A stretch of 60,575 nt of DNA from an uncultured Gammaproteobacteria bacterium (GTDB taxonomy: Bacteria; Pseudomonadota; Gammaproteobacteria; Berkiellales; Berkiellaceae), in contig CADEEZ010000011.1 in the NCBI GenBank assembly GCA_902826485.1, positions 3,394-63,968 of the forward strand. Direction: 5' to 3'. Positions 8,710 to 16,845 of this stretch are shown here, in pieces; position 1 is the first letter of the stretch, and every line of letters begins with the position of its first letter. A program made the translations under genes and the position numbers. The notes below the pieces were generated by a model, which worked only from the letters and a program-made list of their open reading frames with translations, was not told the DNA's origin and made no database searches.

Positions 8710-11700
8710 ATGGATAATGATCAAAAACCACATGAAGAGTCGAGAAAAAGATCAGGTCCTAATAGATTACAGTTGCCTGTGCAACCAAGAAAGCGACATC
8801 CTTCCATCAGTCGGAGTGATGTAAAAGGAAAAGACGGGTTCATTGTTGATAAAAACGAGCGTAATTATTTTATTGAGCAATTTCAAAACAATGCGTCTCT
8901 TTCGATCTTAAATAAAAATGATGCTTATTCTGTTCCTCCCGGGCACCCCCTTCACGGCAAGATGATTCCTTTTGATATTATGAAAGATAACAATGGAAAT
9001 ATTTTTGCGGTGAATGATCGGGCAAAATTAGGCAAAGGCGCTTTTGGAAATGTGGTCACGATTCAGTGTCTTGAGGCAAAAACTTTCCCTGCTGAAGTTG
9101 GCGGGTATTATGCTCTTAAACTGCAAAAACCATCCGATACAGAAGAATTAAATAACATTAAAAAAGAAATGCGGATTTCTGGGAAATTTGGCCTCGTGGT
9201 GGGTGAACTAGAAATTCAACGGGGAGGAGAAACCATTTATTTTTCGGTGATGCCTTTGCTTGCTGGTAATGAGCTTGCGAAAACTACACCGTCTTATGAA
9301 GGATATGAAGTCAAACCTATTAAGATAGATCCAGATAAAAAAGCAGTAAGAGAAGAGCTGGGGAAAAATATCGAGAAATTATTGTGGTCTCAACCAAGCA
9401 CCCCTCGCACGCCCCGAGAACCTATTGTGAGCATCACTGTAGATCCACCTCAATCACCACCAGAGTCCAGCCCAGCTAATAGCCCATCTGGCACGTCACA
9501 ATATGGCACGTCACAATATGGCACGTCACAATATGGCACGACAAAATATGGTACTACTTCGAATACCCTTGTTAACGTAGAGGTTAAGCCAACACCCGTT
9601 ATCGTAGCAGAAGTACCCAAAATAGAAACCAAAACAAAAGCGGCTGCGCCCTTAATTGCAGATCAAAAACCGCTGGTAACACGAATTGTTGGAGAATCAA
9701 AAGATTTTGAGATTGAAAAATGGCTAGTGCAATTTCAAAAAATGGCGGCTGAAATTGAAAAATGTCATGCTGAAGGGGTGTTGCATTTAGATATTAAACC
9801 TGAAAATTTCATGTACGATTCTAAAACAGGTGTGATGAAAGTGATTGACTATGGCGTTTCTCTTCCCATCAGTGAAGTTAAAACGACATCGCCCAGTGAA
9901 TTATGCCAAGGCACGCCCAGTTTTATGGCACCAGAATTTTTTAAGTTCAGTTATCAAAGCCCTTTATCCACTAAGCAAGATATGTATGCTTTAGGTCGAA
10001 GTTTCGAATTGCTGGTTTATGATCAAATGATAAAAATGACAGGTCATCACTTAAATTTTATGTCAGATTTGGGTCCTAATCCCACTTTAGAAAAAGGCCA
10101 GGTGTACTTAGATAGAGATCCTTCAGGTCAATTTAGCTATACAGTAATGACACCAGAAGGAAAATGGGTGACAGAAGCTTTGCCCAGAGATCTTGTAATA
10201 ACTTATAAAACCCCTTTTGGTCAAGAAATCAAAAAATCTCTTGATACTTTACCCGAGCAATCGAAAATAAGTCTTTCTATAGAAGAAGGGTTGTTTTTGG
10301 CTGTATTTAAATATGCCTCAGAAAAAGGTCATCTGCCCGCGGTACCGTTCCCCTATGAGCGATCATTACCCCCAGGCATACTTGTTACTGAGATTCCGCC
10401 TCAAATTCCTAAAGCAGATCTCATGACGGCACATTTGATAAACTTTCGCCTTGAAAACAAACATAATGATCCTAAAATTACAGCGATGAATGAGATGTTA
10501 GAACTTGTACATTCGATGCGAAATCCCGATCCCGCTTCTCGCCCCGAAGCTTCCGTTGTGCATACGCAGTTAACGGCCATCCAAACAAAAATGCAGCAGC
10601 AGATTGAAGAAAAAGCTTTGTTAAAGCAAATTATTAGAGAAGCGCCACAAGAAAAATCAGCCATACTGCAGTTAAGAGTAATCAATACGCTGATTATAAA
10701 GCACCATCGAGAAGCGGTAGACAAATGGCTAAAACTACCACAAAGCCAACGTGGTCCCAAACCTATACAAATGAAGACGCCAAGTTTAGAAGCATTAAAA
10801 GTGGTAACACAAGAAGTTCACAATGAAATAGCGAAAGAAAAACTGCAACAGTCAGATGATATTAAAGCGAAACAAGCAAAAGAGGAATATGAAAAAAATC
10901 GTCCTGCTAAGGATTATGCGTTACACAAAGAAATTAGATTAGATTTGAATAAAGAAATTAGCTCATTAATGATAAAAAGAAAGAGCATACCCAATACAGA
11001 TCTTGCTGCGTTAGCTCATATTGATAAAATACTAGAAAGTAAAAGATTACAATTAAAAAATGCAGAAGTAGAAATTCGTACCTATGAAAGAAAGTATGTG
11101 CCAGAATTTGAATTAAAAATAAATCCGCTGAATACTTTTAAGCATTTGGTTCAAGATCTTGATAAAGCCCAGAATACAAAGCCCAAAGAAATAGTGGGAC
11201 ATACCAATCCAGCTCCGCTTATGTTTGACGATGTGAATCATCATCCACATCATCATGCCAATAATATGGCTCCCTATAAGCAGCAGATTAATAGTACAAT
11301 ACAAATTCAGCCGCCGCTCCCTAACGCAGAGATAGAAAAAATAAAGGTGGACTTACAAGCAATGAGAGATAAACTATCAAACTATAAGCAACATACGGAT
11401 ATGTCTGCCCAACATCAGCAAAATAGTATGTTAGGTTCAGCCTTGAACTTTTTGGGGAAAGTTGACAAAAGTGATAAATCCGTCTTGGCTGGAAAATTAA
11501 TTGATCGCGTAGATGGGCTGCTAGCAAATGCTGACAGATATAAAGACCCCGGAGAGTTAAATCGGAAATTTTTAGGCGTATGCCAAGATGGCATAGACGA
11601 AAATCTTAAGCTACATAAGGGAAAGGTAAGCAGTGCTGATAAAAGCGATTTATATGACATTTGTAATGAAACCAAGAAAGATATTCTTTCTCCCGCGCAT

Positions 11701-11718
11701 TTGCAAAAAAAGAAATAA
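8710..11718 (+). CDS. Large Ser/Thr protein kinase, probable secreted effector
   Basis: A eukaryote-type protein kinase of 1,002 residues. The glycine loop LGKGAFGNVV is near residue 106, the ATP-binding Lys in YYALKLQK near 137, the catalytic loop HLDIKPEN near 357 (HxD with the Asp kept), DYG in place of DFG near 378, and GTPSFMAPE near 404. A long Pro/Ser-rich insert between the lobes (about 225-330) contains five 5-residue repeats (GTSQY type). The second half is mostly helical and hydrophilic. The N-terminus has RKR and RKR at 12-14 and 27-29, which could be a nuclear signal. AGGTGG six bases before the ATG supports the start. Host-directed function is inferred from the kinase type and neighbours. 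Confidence 0.85.
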   Translation: MDNDQKPHEESRKRSGPNRLQLPVQPRKRHPSISRSDVKGKDGFIVDKNERNYFIEQFQNNASLSILNKNDAYSVPPGHPLHGKMIPFDIMKDNNGNIFAVNDRAKLGKGAFGNVVTIQCLEAKTFPAEVGGYYALKLQKPSDTEELNNIKKEMRISGKFGLVVGELEIQRGGETIYFSVMPLLAGNELAKTTPSYEGYEVKPIKIDPDKKAVREELGKNIEKLLWSQPSTPRTPREPIVSITVDPPQSPPESSPANSPSGTSQYGTSQYGTSQYGTTKYGTTSNTLVNVEVKPTPVIVAEVPKIETKTKAAAPLIADQKPLVTRIVGESKDFEIEKWLVQFQKMAAEIEKCHAEGVLHLDIKPENFMYDSKTGVMKVIDYGVSLPISEVKTTSPSELCQGTPSFMAPEFFKFSYQSPLSTKQDMYALGRSFELLVYDQMIKMTGHHLNFMSDLGPNPTLEKGQVYLDRDPSGQFSYTVMTPEGKWVTEALPRDLVITYKTPFGQEIKKSLDTLPEQSKISLSIEEGLFLAVFKYASEKGHLPAVPFPYERSLPPGILVTEIPPQIPKADLMTAHLINFRLENKHNDPKITAMNEMLELVHSMRNPDPASRPEASVVHTQLTAIQTKMQQQIEEKALLKQIIREAPQEKSAILQLRVINTLIIKHHREAVDKWLKLPQSQRGPKPIQMKTPSLEALKVVTQEVHNEIAKEKLQQSDDIKAKQAKEEYEKNRPAKDYALHKEIRLDLNKEISSLMIKRKSIPNTDLAALAHIDKILESKRLQLKNAEVEIRTYERKYVPEFELKINPLNTFKHLVQDLDKAQNTKPKEIVGHTNPAPLMFDDVNHHPHHHANNMAPYKQQINSTIQIQPPLPNAEIEKIKVDLQAMRDKLSNYKQHTDMSAQHQQNSMLGSALNFLGKVDKSDKSVLAGKLIDRVDGLLANADRYKDPGELNRKFLGVCQDGIDENLKLHKGKVSSADKSDLYDICNETKKDILSPAHLQKKK
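9490..9564 (+). repeat. In-frame 15-bp tandem repeat in the kinase gene
   Basis: Five consecutive 15-bp units start at 9490, 9505, 9520, 9535 and 9550. The first three are identical (GGCACGTCACAATAT), the fourth differs at two bases, and the fifth is diverged. Each encodes one GTSQY-like pentapeptide at residues 261-285. Because 15 is a multiple of three, gain or loss of units would change protein length without shifting frame. Confidence 0.95.
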
Positions 11719-11731
11719 CATGAGGTGACAT

Positions 11732-12061
11732 ATGGCTGACACAAGTAATAATGATGATTTTAATTATTGGGCAGAGACTTTAGCGTTTTTAGTAAGCAAG
11801 GTTTTTACCAAAGAGACTTGGCTAAAAAATCAATATAAAAACCCTGTTTTAAATCCTTTAAAAGCCACGTTTGACACATTTTATCAAAATCCCGATGCCA
11901 CAAATTTTGAACCTTTTCGTCAAGCGTTACAAACCTGTAAAGAGGCTGAAAACAATAAAGTAACGGATGCTAATTTTACTCAAATACTTGAAGCGGCCCA
12001 ACAATATAGTTTGTTTCATGCTGGGCAGCGTTTACAGAAGCGTCCCGCCCCAGGTAAATAA
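11732..12061 (+). CDS. Small hypothetical protein downstream of the kinase
   Basis: A 109-residue soluble protein with no family I recognise. It starts 13 bases after the kinase stop with a good GAGGTG site, so the two are almost certainly cotranscribed. It looks helical (WAETLAFLVSKVF, FEPFRQALQTCKEA, FTQILEAAQQYSLFHAG) with a basic, Pro-containing tail (QKRPAPGK), no signal peptide and no membrane segment. A chaperone or partner of the kinase would suit the position, but nothing in the sequence proves it. Confidence 0.7.
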   Translation: MADTSNNDDFNYWAETLAFLVSKVFTKETWLKNQYKNPVLNPLKATFDTFYQNPDATNFEPFRQALQTCKEAENNKVTDANFTQILEAAQQYSLFHAGQRLQKRPAPGK

Positions 12062-12065
12062 GGTT

Positions 12066-12299
12066 TTAGTAATTTGATTTACCGTCTTTGTAGCCTTCAA
12101 GATAAAGCGATACACAACCCACAATCGCTAAAGTTTGAGCGACAGCAATAATAGGAAGGGTTAAATTGCTAGGAAATACGTCGCAGCCTGCGGCATAACT
12201 AACAATCGTATTTAATCCGGTACCGGCCATAATTAAAGGCATACCCATTCCTAAACCAGCAGAAATCATATCTGTTTGCATTTGTACTAATTCTTTCAT
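12066..12299 (-). CDS. Small hydrophobic peptide with a double-glycine-like leader (candidate bacteriocin precursor)
   Basis: The 77-residue product begins MKELVQMQTDMISAG, close to the double-glycine leader pattern of microcins and class II bacteriocins (M(R/K)EL....E(L/M)..(V/I)SGG) but with Ala-Gly at the cleavage position. The remaining 62 residues are Gly/Ala-rich and hydrophobic (LGMGMPLIMAGTGLN, LPIIAVAQTLAIVG) with two cysteines, and could span a membrane once or twice. I chose the ATG at 12299 because AGGTG sits nine bases upstream; a GTG at 12311 would sit inside that site. It converges on the gene before it and is divergent from the peptide gene at 12562. It could instead be an ordinary small membrane protein. 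Confidence 0.55.
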   Translation of the reverse strand: MKELVQMQTDMISAGLGMGMPLIMAGTGLNTIVSYAAGCDVFPSNLTLPIIAVAQTLAIVGCVSLYLEGYKDGKSNY

Positions 12300-12361
12300 T
12301 TTTAAAAACACCTATTTTTTTAGTTAAGTTAAATTTAGTTAATAAACTTTAATGAGGGGCT

Positions 12362-12390
12362 ATTTTGTATGTTATTCAGCTTCCTGTCAA
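12362..12390 (-). promoter_or_regulatory. Promoter of the 77-residue peptide gene
   Basis: On the minus strand a perfect TTGACA (12390-12385) is followed after 17 bases by CAAAAT (12367-12362), a 4/6 match to the -10 element. The start codon is about 60 bases further on. It faces away from the promoter at 12472. Confidence 0.45.
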
Positions 12391-12471
12391 CGGTTAATTG
12401 CTACCATTCGTCCTTTTCTATATAAAAATCAATAAGTTAATGTATATACACCTAATTATTATTTTTAATGA

Positions 12472-12500
12472 TTGACATTAAGTTAATTAACATTGATAAT
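12472..12500 (+). promoter_or_regulatory. Strong sigma-70 promoter of the double-glycine peptide gene
   Basis: A perfect TTGACA (12472-12477), a 17-base spacer and GATAAT (12495-12500) make this one of the best sigma-70 matches in the window. The expected leader RNA is about 55 bases before the ATG at 12562. Confidence 0.7.
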
Positions 12501-12561
12501 TGTCAGCTTAAATATGACTGACAAATAACTAAATATTATTATTTATATGGGGCTATTAAAC

Positions 12562-12720
12562 ATGAGAACATTAGTAAGTACAGAAATCCGCGCCATATCT
12601 GGCGGAAAAGGCTTAATTAAAGCGGTCGTTGGATTAGCCGTCGGTAAAAAACTGATTGCCGAAATTAAAAAAAATCTGAAACCACATCCTACTGCTCCAA
12701 AACCTGTTAAAAAAGCTTAA
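12562..12720 (+). CDS. Cationic peptide with a microcin-V-type double-glycine leader (candidate bacteriocin)
   Basis: A 52-residue precursor too short for most gene finders. Residues 1-15, MRTLVSTEIRAISGG, closely match the leader of microcin V (MRTLTLNELDSVSGG), including the terminal Gly-Gly where peptidase-C39 transporters cut. The predicted mature peptide of 37 residues begins KGLIKAVVGLAVGKK. It has ten Lys against one Glu, a GxxxG motif, and a Pro/Lys tail. It has its own promoter, a GGGG Shine-Dalgarno and a following hairpin terminator, so it looks like a monocistronic gene. No transporter or immunity gene is recognised next to it. The leader match is seen directly; antibacterial activity is inferred. 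Confidence 0.7.
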   Translation: MRTLVSTEIRAISGGKGLIKAVVGLAVGKKLIAEIKKNLKPHPTAPKPVKKA

Positions 12721-12731
12721 TATTTTGAAGG

Positions 12732-12762
12732 GTCTGCCAAGCTAAGCTTGGTAGGCATCTTT
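12732..12762 (+). terminator. Rho-independent terminator after the peptide gene
   Basis: An 11-bp stem with two G-U pairs (12732-12742 with 12746-12756) and a three-base TAA loop, followed by ATCTTT. The U-run is short, so efficiency may be moderate. It lies 11 bases after the peptide stop codon. Confidence 0.65.
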
Positions 12763-12838
12763 AGAAAATCCTATTATTAATTTTATTCTTTTCCCGCCGA
12801 TACACTTTCAGAACCCTTATTTTTACTCTGTATAAAAA

Positions 12839-13822
12839 ATGAGTAGGTATATGTCCAAGCTGAAAGATCAAATTGCTTATTTATACGAAAAAGAGCAAAT
12901 TAGTGCGCAAGCAAAGCGATATGCGGATGCCATCTTAAACCCCAATCTAGAATGGGGGAAATGGATAGTCAGATTTTCGCTTACTGTCGGTGTGGCTTTG
13001 TTTTTAACTGGCGTCGTTTTCTTTTTTGCCTATAACTGGCAATATTTATCGGATTTCCAAAAATTCCTCACAATAGAAGTTGGTATGATACTCAGTTTCT
13101 TAGGCTACTTCTTTTCCCCAAAAAGTAATCCATTAATATCAAAATTATTTTTAATGGCATTGAGTATATTAATTGGGGTATTTTTAGCTGTATTTGGTCA
13201 AATATATCAAACAGGTGCAGATACCTATGAATTATTTTTGATGTGGGCCTTTTTAATTACAGGGTTTGTAGCCTTAAGCCAATTTCAGGGGCTATGGTTT
13301 TTATGGCTAGTTCTAATTAACGTTGGCGTATTTTTATGGCTTACACATATCTATATGTGGCAAGAAGATTTTTTATGTTTGCTCAGTTACTTAAGTATTT
13401 TAAATATAGTTGCCTTATTATGCAGAGAAAAAGGCGTCGATTTAAAAATCGAATGGTTACAATCTAACTGGTTAAGATATGCATTATTAGTCATGATCTT
13501 AGGCTTGCAATTACCAGGAGCCTTTGTTTTTTTTCTAGGCGAAGGTAAAGGCATCCTCCCTTGTGCAGTCGTATATGTGATTTCATTTTTAGGCTTAGGT
13601 TACATTTATCTGAATCAGATAAAAGATATTCACTCTGTATCTTTGCTTTTGTTCTCAGCTTTTTTTATAGGCGAAGCATTGCTATATAATATATTAGGCG
13701 GGGTTAATGGTCGTCATGATAGTGCCATACTTTTGCTAATGGGTATCGGTACAATTGGATTGATAGTGTTAATTGTCAAAATGATTAAAATGGCAAAACA
13801 GAAAATGGGGGACAAACCATGA
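12839..13822 (+). CDS. DUF2157 multi-pass membrane protein
   Basis: The N-terminus (residues 8-45, helical, ISAQAKRYADAIL) followed by FSLTVGVALFLTGVVFFFAYNW matches the DUF2157 family, membrane proteins of unknown role. The 327 residues contain about eight or nine hydrophobic segments. It is translationally coupled to the next gene (ATGA overlap at 13819-13822). A second ATG at 12851 is also possible. Together with the following two genes it forms the recurrent DUF2157-DUF4401-GDYXXLXY trio. Confidence 0.8.
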   Translation: MSRYMSKLKDQIAYLYEKEQISAQAKRYADAILNPNLEWGKWIVRFSLTVGVALFLTGVVFFFAYNWQYLSDFQKFLTIEVGMILSFLGYFFSPKSNPLISKLFLMALSILIGVFLAVFGQIYQTGADTYELFLMWAFLITGFVALSQFQGLWFLWLVLINVGVFLWLTHIYMWQEDFLCLLSYLSILNIVALLCREKGVDLKIEWLQSNWLRYALLVMILGLQLPGAFVFFLGEGKGILPCAVVYVISFLGLGYIYLNQIKDIHSVSLLLFSAFFIGEALLYNILGGVNGRHDSAILLLMGIGTIGLIVLIVKMIKMAKQKMGDKP

Positions 13823-14964
13823 GTGATTCCTCACCTGGCATGAATAACATAGTAGATAAGTTAGCATCTGCTGAATTAATTGAAGTGAATAAAGTAGATG
13901 AATTGAAAAGCTTCGATTTTAAAAATAGCGTTAAATTGCCTGTTATAACAGAGATTTTGATAGGTTTTGGGGCATTCATCTCCACTTTGTTTTTCTGTTT
14001 GTTTGTTGGGGCTACCAGCTTTATGGGCTGGCCAGCCAAGGTGTTATTTTTATTTTGGTCTTTGATTTTTATGGGAGCAGCATTAGGTATTCATTATTTT
14101 CAAAAAAACTTAGATAAAAATAATACCGTAGCCTATTGGAGAGATATTTCAGTTTGTTTAATGGTTGCGGGCAAGGCTTTATTTCTCGGCGCTTGTCTGG
14201 AAATGTTTAAATCGCAATACAATGAAATTAATATTTTATTAGTGGCAAGTATTTTTATTACGATAATTATATATCCTTTATATCATAATACAGTCGATAG
14301 ATTTTTAAGCATAGGAACTATCTTAATTTTCATTTGGGTCAAGATTTTATATTCGCAGATTATATTTGGATATAATCCAGAAAACTATCACTCAAAATTA
14401 GTTCAAATTCATTTTAATTCAAATGTTTTTCTATTATTTCATTTTGCTGCATTAGGGTATTTAACCTATGCTAAAAATATCATGTCTTCTATGGAACCCA
14501 TTCGATACGCTGTTTTATTTTCAATCTTACTATATTTTGTTGTGCTTACCACAAAAGATTTTTTATTGATTTATAATTTACCCACTTTCAAATATTTTGT
14601 TTCTACTTTAGTTGTATTATCTTCTTGTTATGTTATTTTAGAGTTAACAAACTTCAAATATCAATGGCTAGAACAACCTGTCACGAATATGTTATTTTTA
14701 ATTGTGTTTTTGGGTTTATTTTTGTCGCCTGGCATTATTTTTACACTTACCCTTATATTATATGGTTATGGCCACCGAGATAATAAAATATTAGTGATTG
14801 GCTTATTATTTTTTCCTTTTGTTCTGTTTCAATATTATTACTTAATGCAAGTAACTTTATTATATAAATCGCTTTATCTTATGCTGGCAGGTGGCTTATT
14901 AATATTATTTAGTTTTTATTTTCAGCATTATTATGCCAAGGGTAAACAATATGTTACAAACTAA
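13819..14964 (+). CDS. DUF4401 multi-pass membrane protein
   Basis: A 381-residue membrane protein with a soluble N-terminal stretch of about 45 residues and ten or so hydrophobic segments. Its place between a DUF2157 and a GDYXXLXY protein, and the segment VITEILIGFGAFISTLFF, identify it as DUF4401. Its start overlaps the previous stop by four bases, and its 3' end contains the ribosome-binding site and start of the next gene. Function is unknown; the three probably form one membrane complex. Confidence 0.75.
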   Translation: MSDSSPGMNNIVDKLASAELIEVNKVDELKSFDFKNSVKLPVITEILIGFGAFISTLFFCLFVGATSFMGWPAKVLFLFWSLIFMGAALGIHYFQKNLDKNNTVAYWRDISVCLMVAGKALFLGACLEMFKSQYNEINILLVASIFITIIIYPLYHNTVDRFLSIGTILIFIWVKILYSQIIFGYNPENYHSKLVQIHFNSNVFLLFHFAALGYLTYAKNIMSSMEPIRYAVLFSILLYFVVLTTKDFLLIYNLPTFKYFVSTLVVLSSCYVILELTNFKYQWLEQPVTNMLFLIVFLGLFLSPGIIFTLTLILYGYGHRDNKILVIGLLFFPFVLFQYYYLMQVTLLYKSLYLMLAGGLLILFSFYFQHYYAKGKQYVTN

Positions 14965-15466
14965 ACCCAATTATTATTTCATAAAAATAGCTGTTTTGGC
15001 ACTATTTGTAATCATACTTTGTGCCCTTAATTTTGCGATTTATGACAAAAATCAAATTAAAAAACAGGGTGAATTTATCTATTTACAATTAAGGCCCGTT
15101 GACCCCAGAGCCTTGATGCAAGGGGATTATATGGCATTAGCCTACGATCTCGAATTACAACCTAAAATTTCAGCTGAGAAAGATCAAAAAAAATATATGA
15201 TCATTGCCCCTGATGCCAATGGGGTAGCTCAATATGTACAACTAGTTGATGATAAAAATGAGTTTAAACCCGTTGGTAACCAAAAAATACTTAAAGTAAA
15301 TTATAAATATCTACGCCCCGAGATAAAACCCAATGCCTTTTTCTTTCAAGAAGGGCATGGAAAAATATATGAAAAAGCCAAATATGGCATTTTCAAATTT
15401 AAGGGCACAGATACTTATATTTTAGATGGCCTGGCAGATGAAAACAGGAATCGGTTAGGGAAATAA
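14951..15466 (+). CDS. GDYXXLXY-family protein
   Basis: One N-terminal membrane helix (residues 10-30) leads to a domain outside the cytoplasm with RPVDPRALMQGDYMALAY; the signature GDYMALAY (58-65) names this family. I start at the ATG at 14951 because AAGGG lies nine bases upstream. An upstream ATG at 14933 would add six residues and lacks such a site. It overlaps the DUF4401 gene by 14 bases and closes the three-gene operon. Molecular function is unknown. Confidence 0.85.
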   Translation: MLQTKPNYYFIKIAVLALFVIILCALNFAIYDKNQIKKQGEFIYLQLRPVDPRALMQGDYMALAYDLELQPKISAEKDQKKYMIIAPDANGVAQYVQLVDDKNEFKPVGNQKILKVNYKYLRPEIKPNAFFFQEGHGKIYEKAKYGIFKFKGTDTYILDGLADENRNRLGK

Positions 15467-15516
15467 ATGCTCCTTATTTTTAATGCAATAGTTTCTTAAA
15501 TCAAGTTGATTAATAT

Positions 15517-16185
15517 TCACTTTGCTATAGTTTTGAGACTTTGGTAACTATGAGCTTGAAATATATAAATCTTTTTAATGATTAATATTAATAAATAAGC
15601 GCATATTCCTTGCCCAATAAAGGCGAAAATATTCATTAATGATAAATTCATATAAGCATCAATATTTTTAGTGCTTCCTATCTTAGAAGATATTGTGAAA
15701 ATAATATTCGATAATATCCAGAAAAACCACCACCACTTTATTAGGGTAGGTGTAATTTCCTCTTTCCAAAAAACAGGATTTTTGCTCACTTTCCATATTT
15801 CGTTCATACTTTGATAACCGGCATACAAATGCACGACTGGAACAAAATACCAGCCAACAGACCACCCTGGAGTATTTTTGGTTTCATTAGGGTGAAGACT
15901 TAGAGCATTGTTATCGGCTCTATACAGCCAAAAACAAAAGCAAATCATAGTTATGAGCATTGATATTCCCCATGCTCGAGCAAGAAGAGCTTGTCTTGCA
16001 TTCTGTGAATTCACTGTTTCTATACTTATTGTTATACCTTGTTTTATATTTAACAATAAACTGTATTCATATATGGTTGAAAAGACTAAAAGTATTGTGA
16101 AAAATGTGTACGCGTAAAGGAAAAAAACCATTACTTTTGTTAGACCTGTATGGTTTTTAAATTTATAGTTTTCATATTTTTTCAT
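15517..16185 (-). CDS. DUF4328 membrane protein
   Basis: A 222-residue protein with four main hydrophobic segments and the DUF4328 core GWSVGWYFVPVVHLYAGYQS followed by MNEIWKVSKNP. Proteins of this family are integral membrane proteins of unknown function. It converges on the DUF2157 operon with 50 bases between. The region upstream (16186-16310) shows no gene. Confidence 0.8.
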   Translation of the reverse strand: MKKYENYKFKNHTGLTKVMVFFLYAYTFFTILLVFSTIYEYSLLLNIKQGITISIETVNSQNARQALLARAWGISMLITMICFCFWLYRADNNALSLHPNETKNTPGWSVGWYFVPVVHLYAGYQSMNEIWKVSKNPVFWKEEITPTLIKWWWFFWILSNIIFTISSKIGSTKNIDAYMNLSLMNIFAFIGQGICAYLLILIIKKIYIFQAHSYQSLKTIAK

Positions 16186-16344
16186 AGTTTTAACCTTTAA
16201 CGCTTTTAAGGGTTAAAATTATAATCACACAATGTCTTTAGATGGGAAATAGTACATCTGTCCAATGTATATTTTAACAGGGGTAAAAGATTAAACTAAA
16301 TAGTCAAATCGTGGCATAACGAAGAAATAAGGATCTTTCTCCCC

Positions 16345-16434
16345 CTTTGATAGCATAGCTTTATACATAAGAATTGTTGCAAAACGTTGTTACAGCGTGG
16401 GTAGCTATACTTATGTAAAGCTATGCTTTGATAG
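16345..16434. mobile_element. 72-bp MITE-like insertion with a 9-bp target-site duplication
   Basis: The insert 16354-16425 begins CATAGCTTTATACATAAG and ends CTTATGTAAAGCTATG, imperfect terminal inverted repeats. It is flanked on both sides by CTTTGATAG (16345-16353 and 16426-16434). The uninterrupted copy at about 18703 has this 9-mer once, in CCCCCTTTGATAGGGGG. So the empty site, the insert and the target duplication are all visible in one window. It is too short to encode a transposase and must have been moved by one elsewhere. Confidence 0.85.
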
Positions 16435-16504
16435 GGGGCCGATCTTTAGAGCGTAGCGAGAAGGAGCGGGGGAATGTTTTGTGGCAAGATATAGTTAATT
16501 AATA

Positions 16505-16845
16505 TTCTCTTTTAATATCTTCCAAAGCGCGCGCTTTTAATGGTAGGTGTTTTCTCACACTGATGAATATCAGGCAAATCAATAATCAATGTCGGGCTTT
16601 TTTCTCTTACTGTAGGCGTTAATATATCGTGCTTAAAGATTAATTTTACTTTAGGTAAATGGTTTTTATTAGGTGTTGTTTGAACGAGTTGTTCAGAAGA
16701 CGATAAGTTAAGTAATTTTCGATAGCCTGATAGAGTTTAACGACAAAGGTTTTCTGCGAAGGCTTAAGAGATTGAGTTAAGCTTAAGTAAAATTGGCAAT
16801 GTTCATGATTGGGGCTTGTGAAAATGGCATCTCGAAGATGCCATT
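16505..16845 (-). pseudogene. holD pseudogene (partial copy)
   Basis: The sequence matches the intact holD at 18803-19216 over nearly its whole length but lacks its 5' end, and has a one-base deletion in a T-run near 16718 among other indels, so no reading frame survives. Its first bases are read in another frame as the last residues of the toxin-like gene. Confidence 0.85.

Larger units (their letters stand above)
16311..16845 (-). repeat. Degraded second copy of the holD 3' region and its flanking repeat
   Basis: This stretch is a direct-orientation duplicate of 18671-19152. Long blocks are near identical, including the repeat element and most of holD. It differs by a 72-bp insertion plus its 9-bp target duplication (16354-16434), by absence of a 30-bp palindrome found in the other copy, and by small indels. 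One end lies exactly inside the toxin-like gene, at 16845/16846. Confidence 0.9.

Noticed and set aside
8612-8824. 70-residue frame upstream of and overlapping the kinase start
   Set aside because: Begins at TTG without a ribosome-binding site and overlaps the kinase gene out of frame; the kinase start at 8710 has a good AGGTGG site.
9490-9564. Short direct repeats considered as a CRISPR array
   Set aside because: Units are contiguous with no spacers and lie in frame inside a kinase gene.
10401-10760. Antisense frames within the kinase gene, including one across the tandem repeat
   Set aside because: Shadow frames; the sense strand has all kinase motifs.
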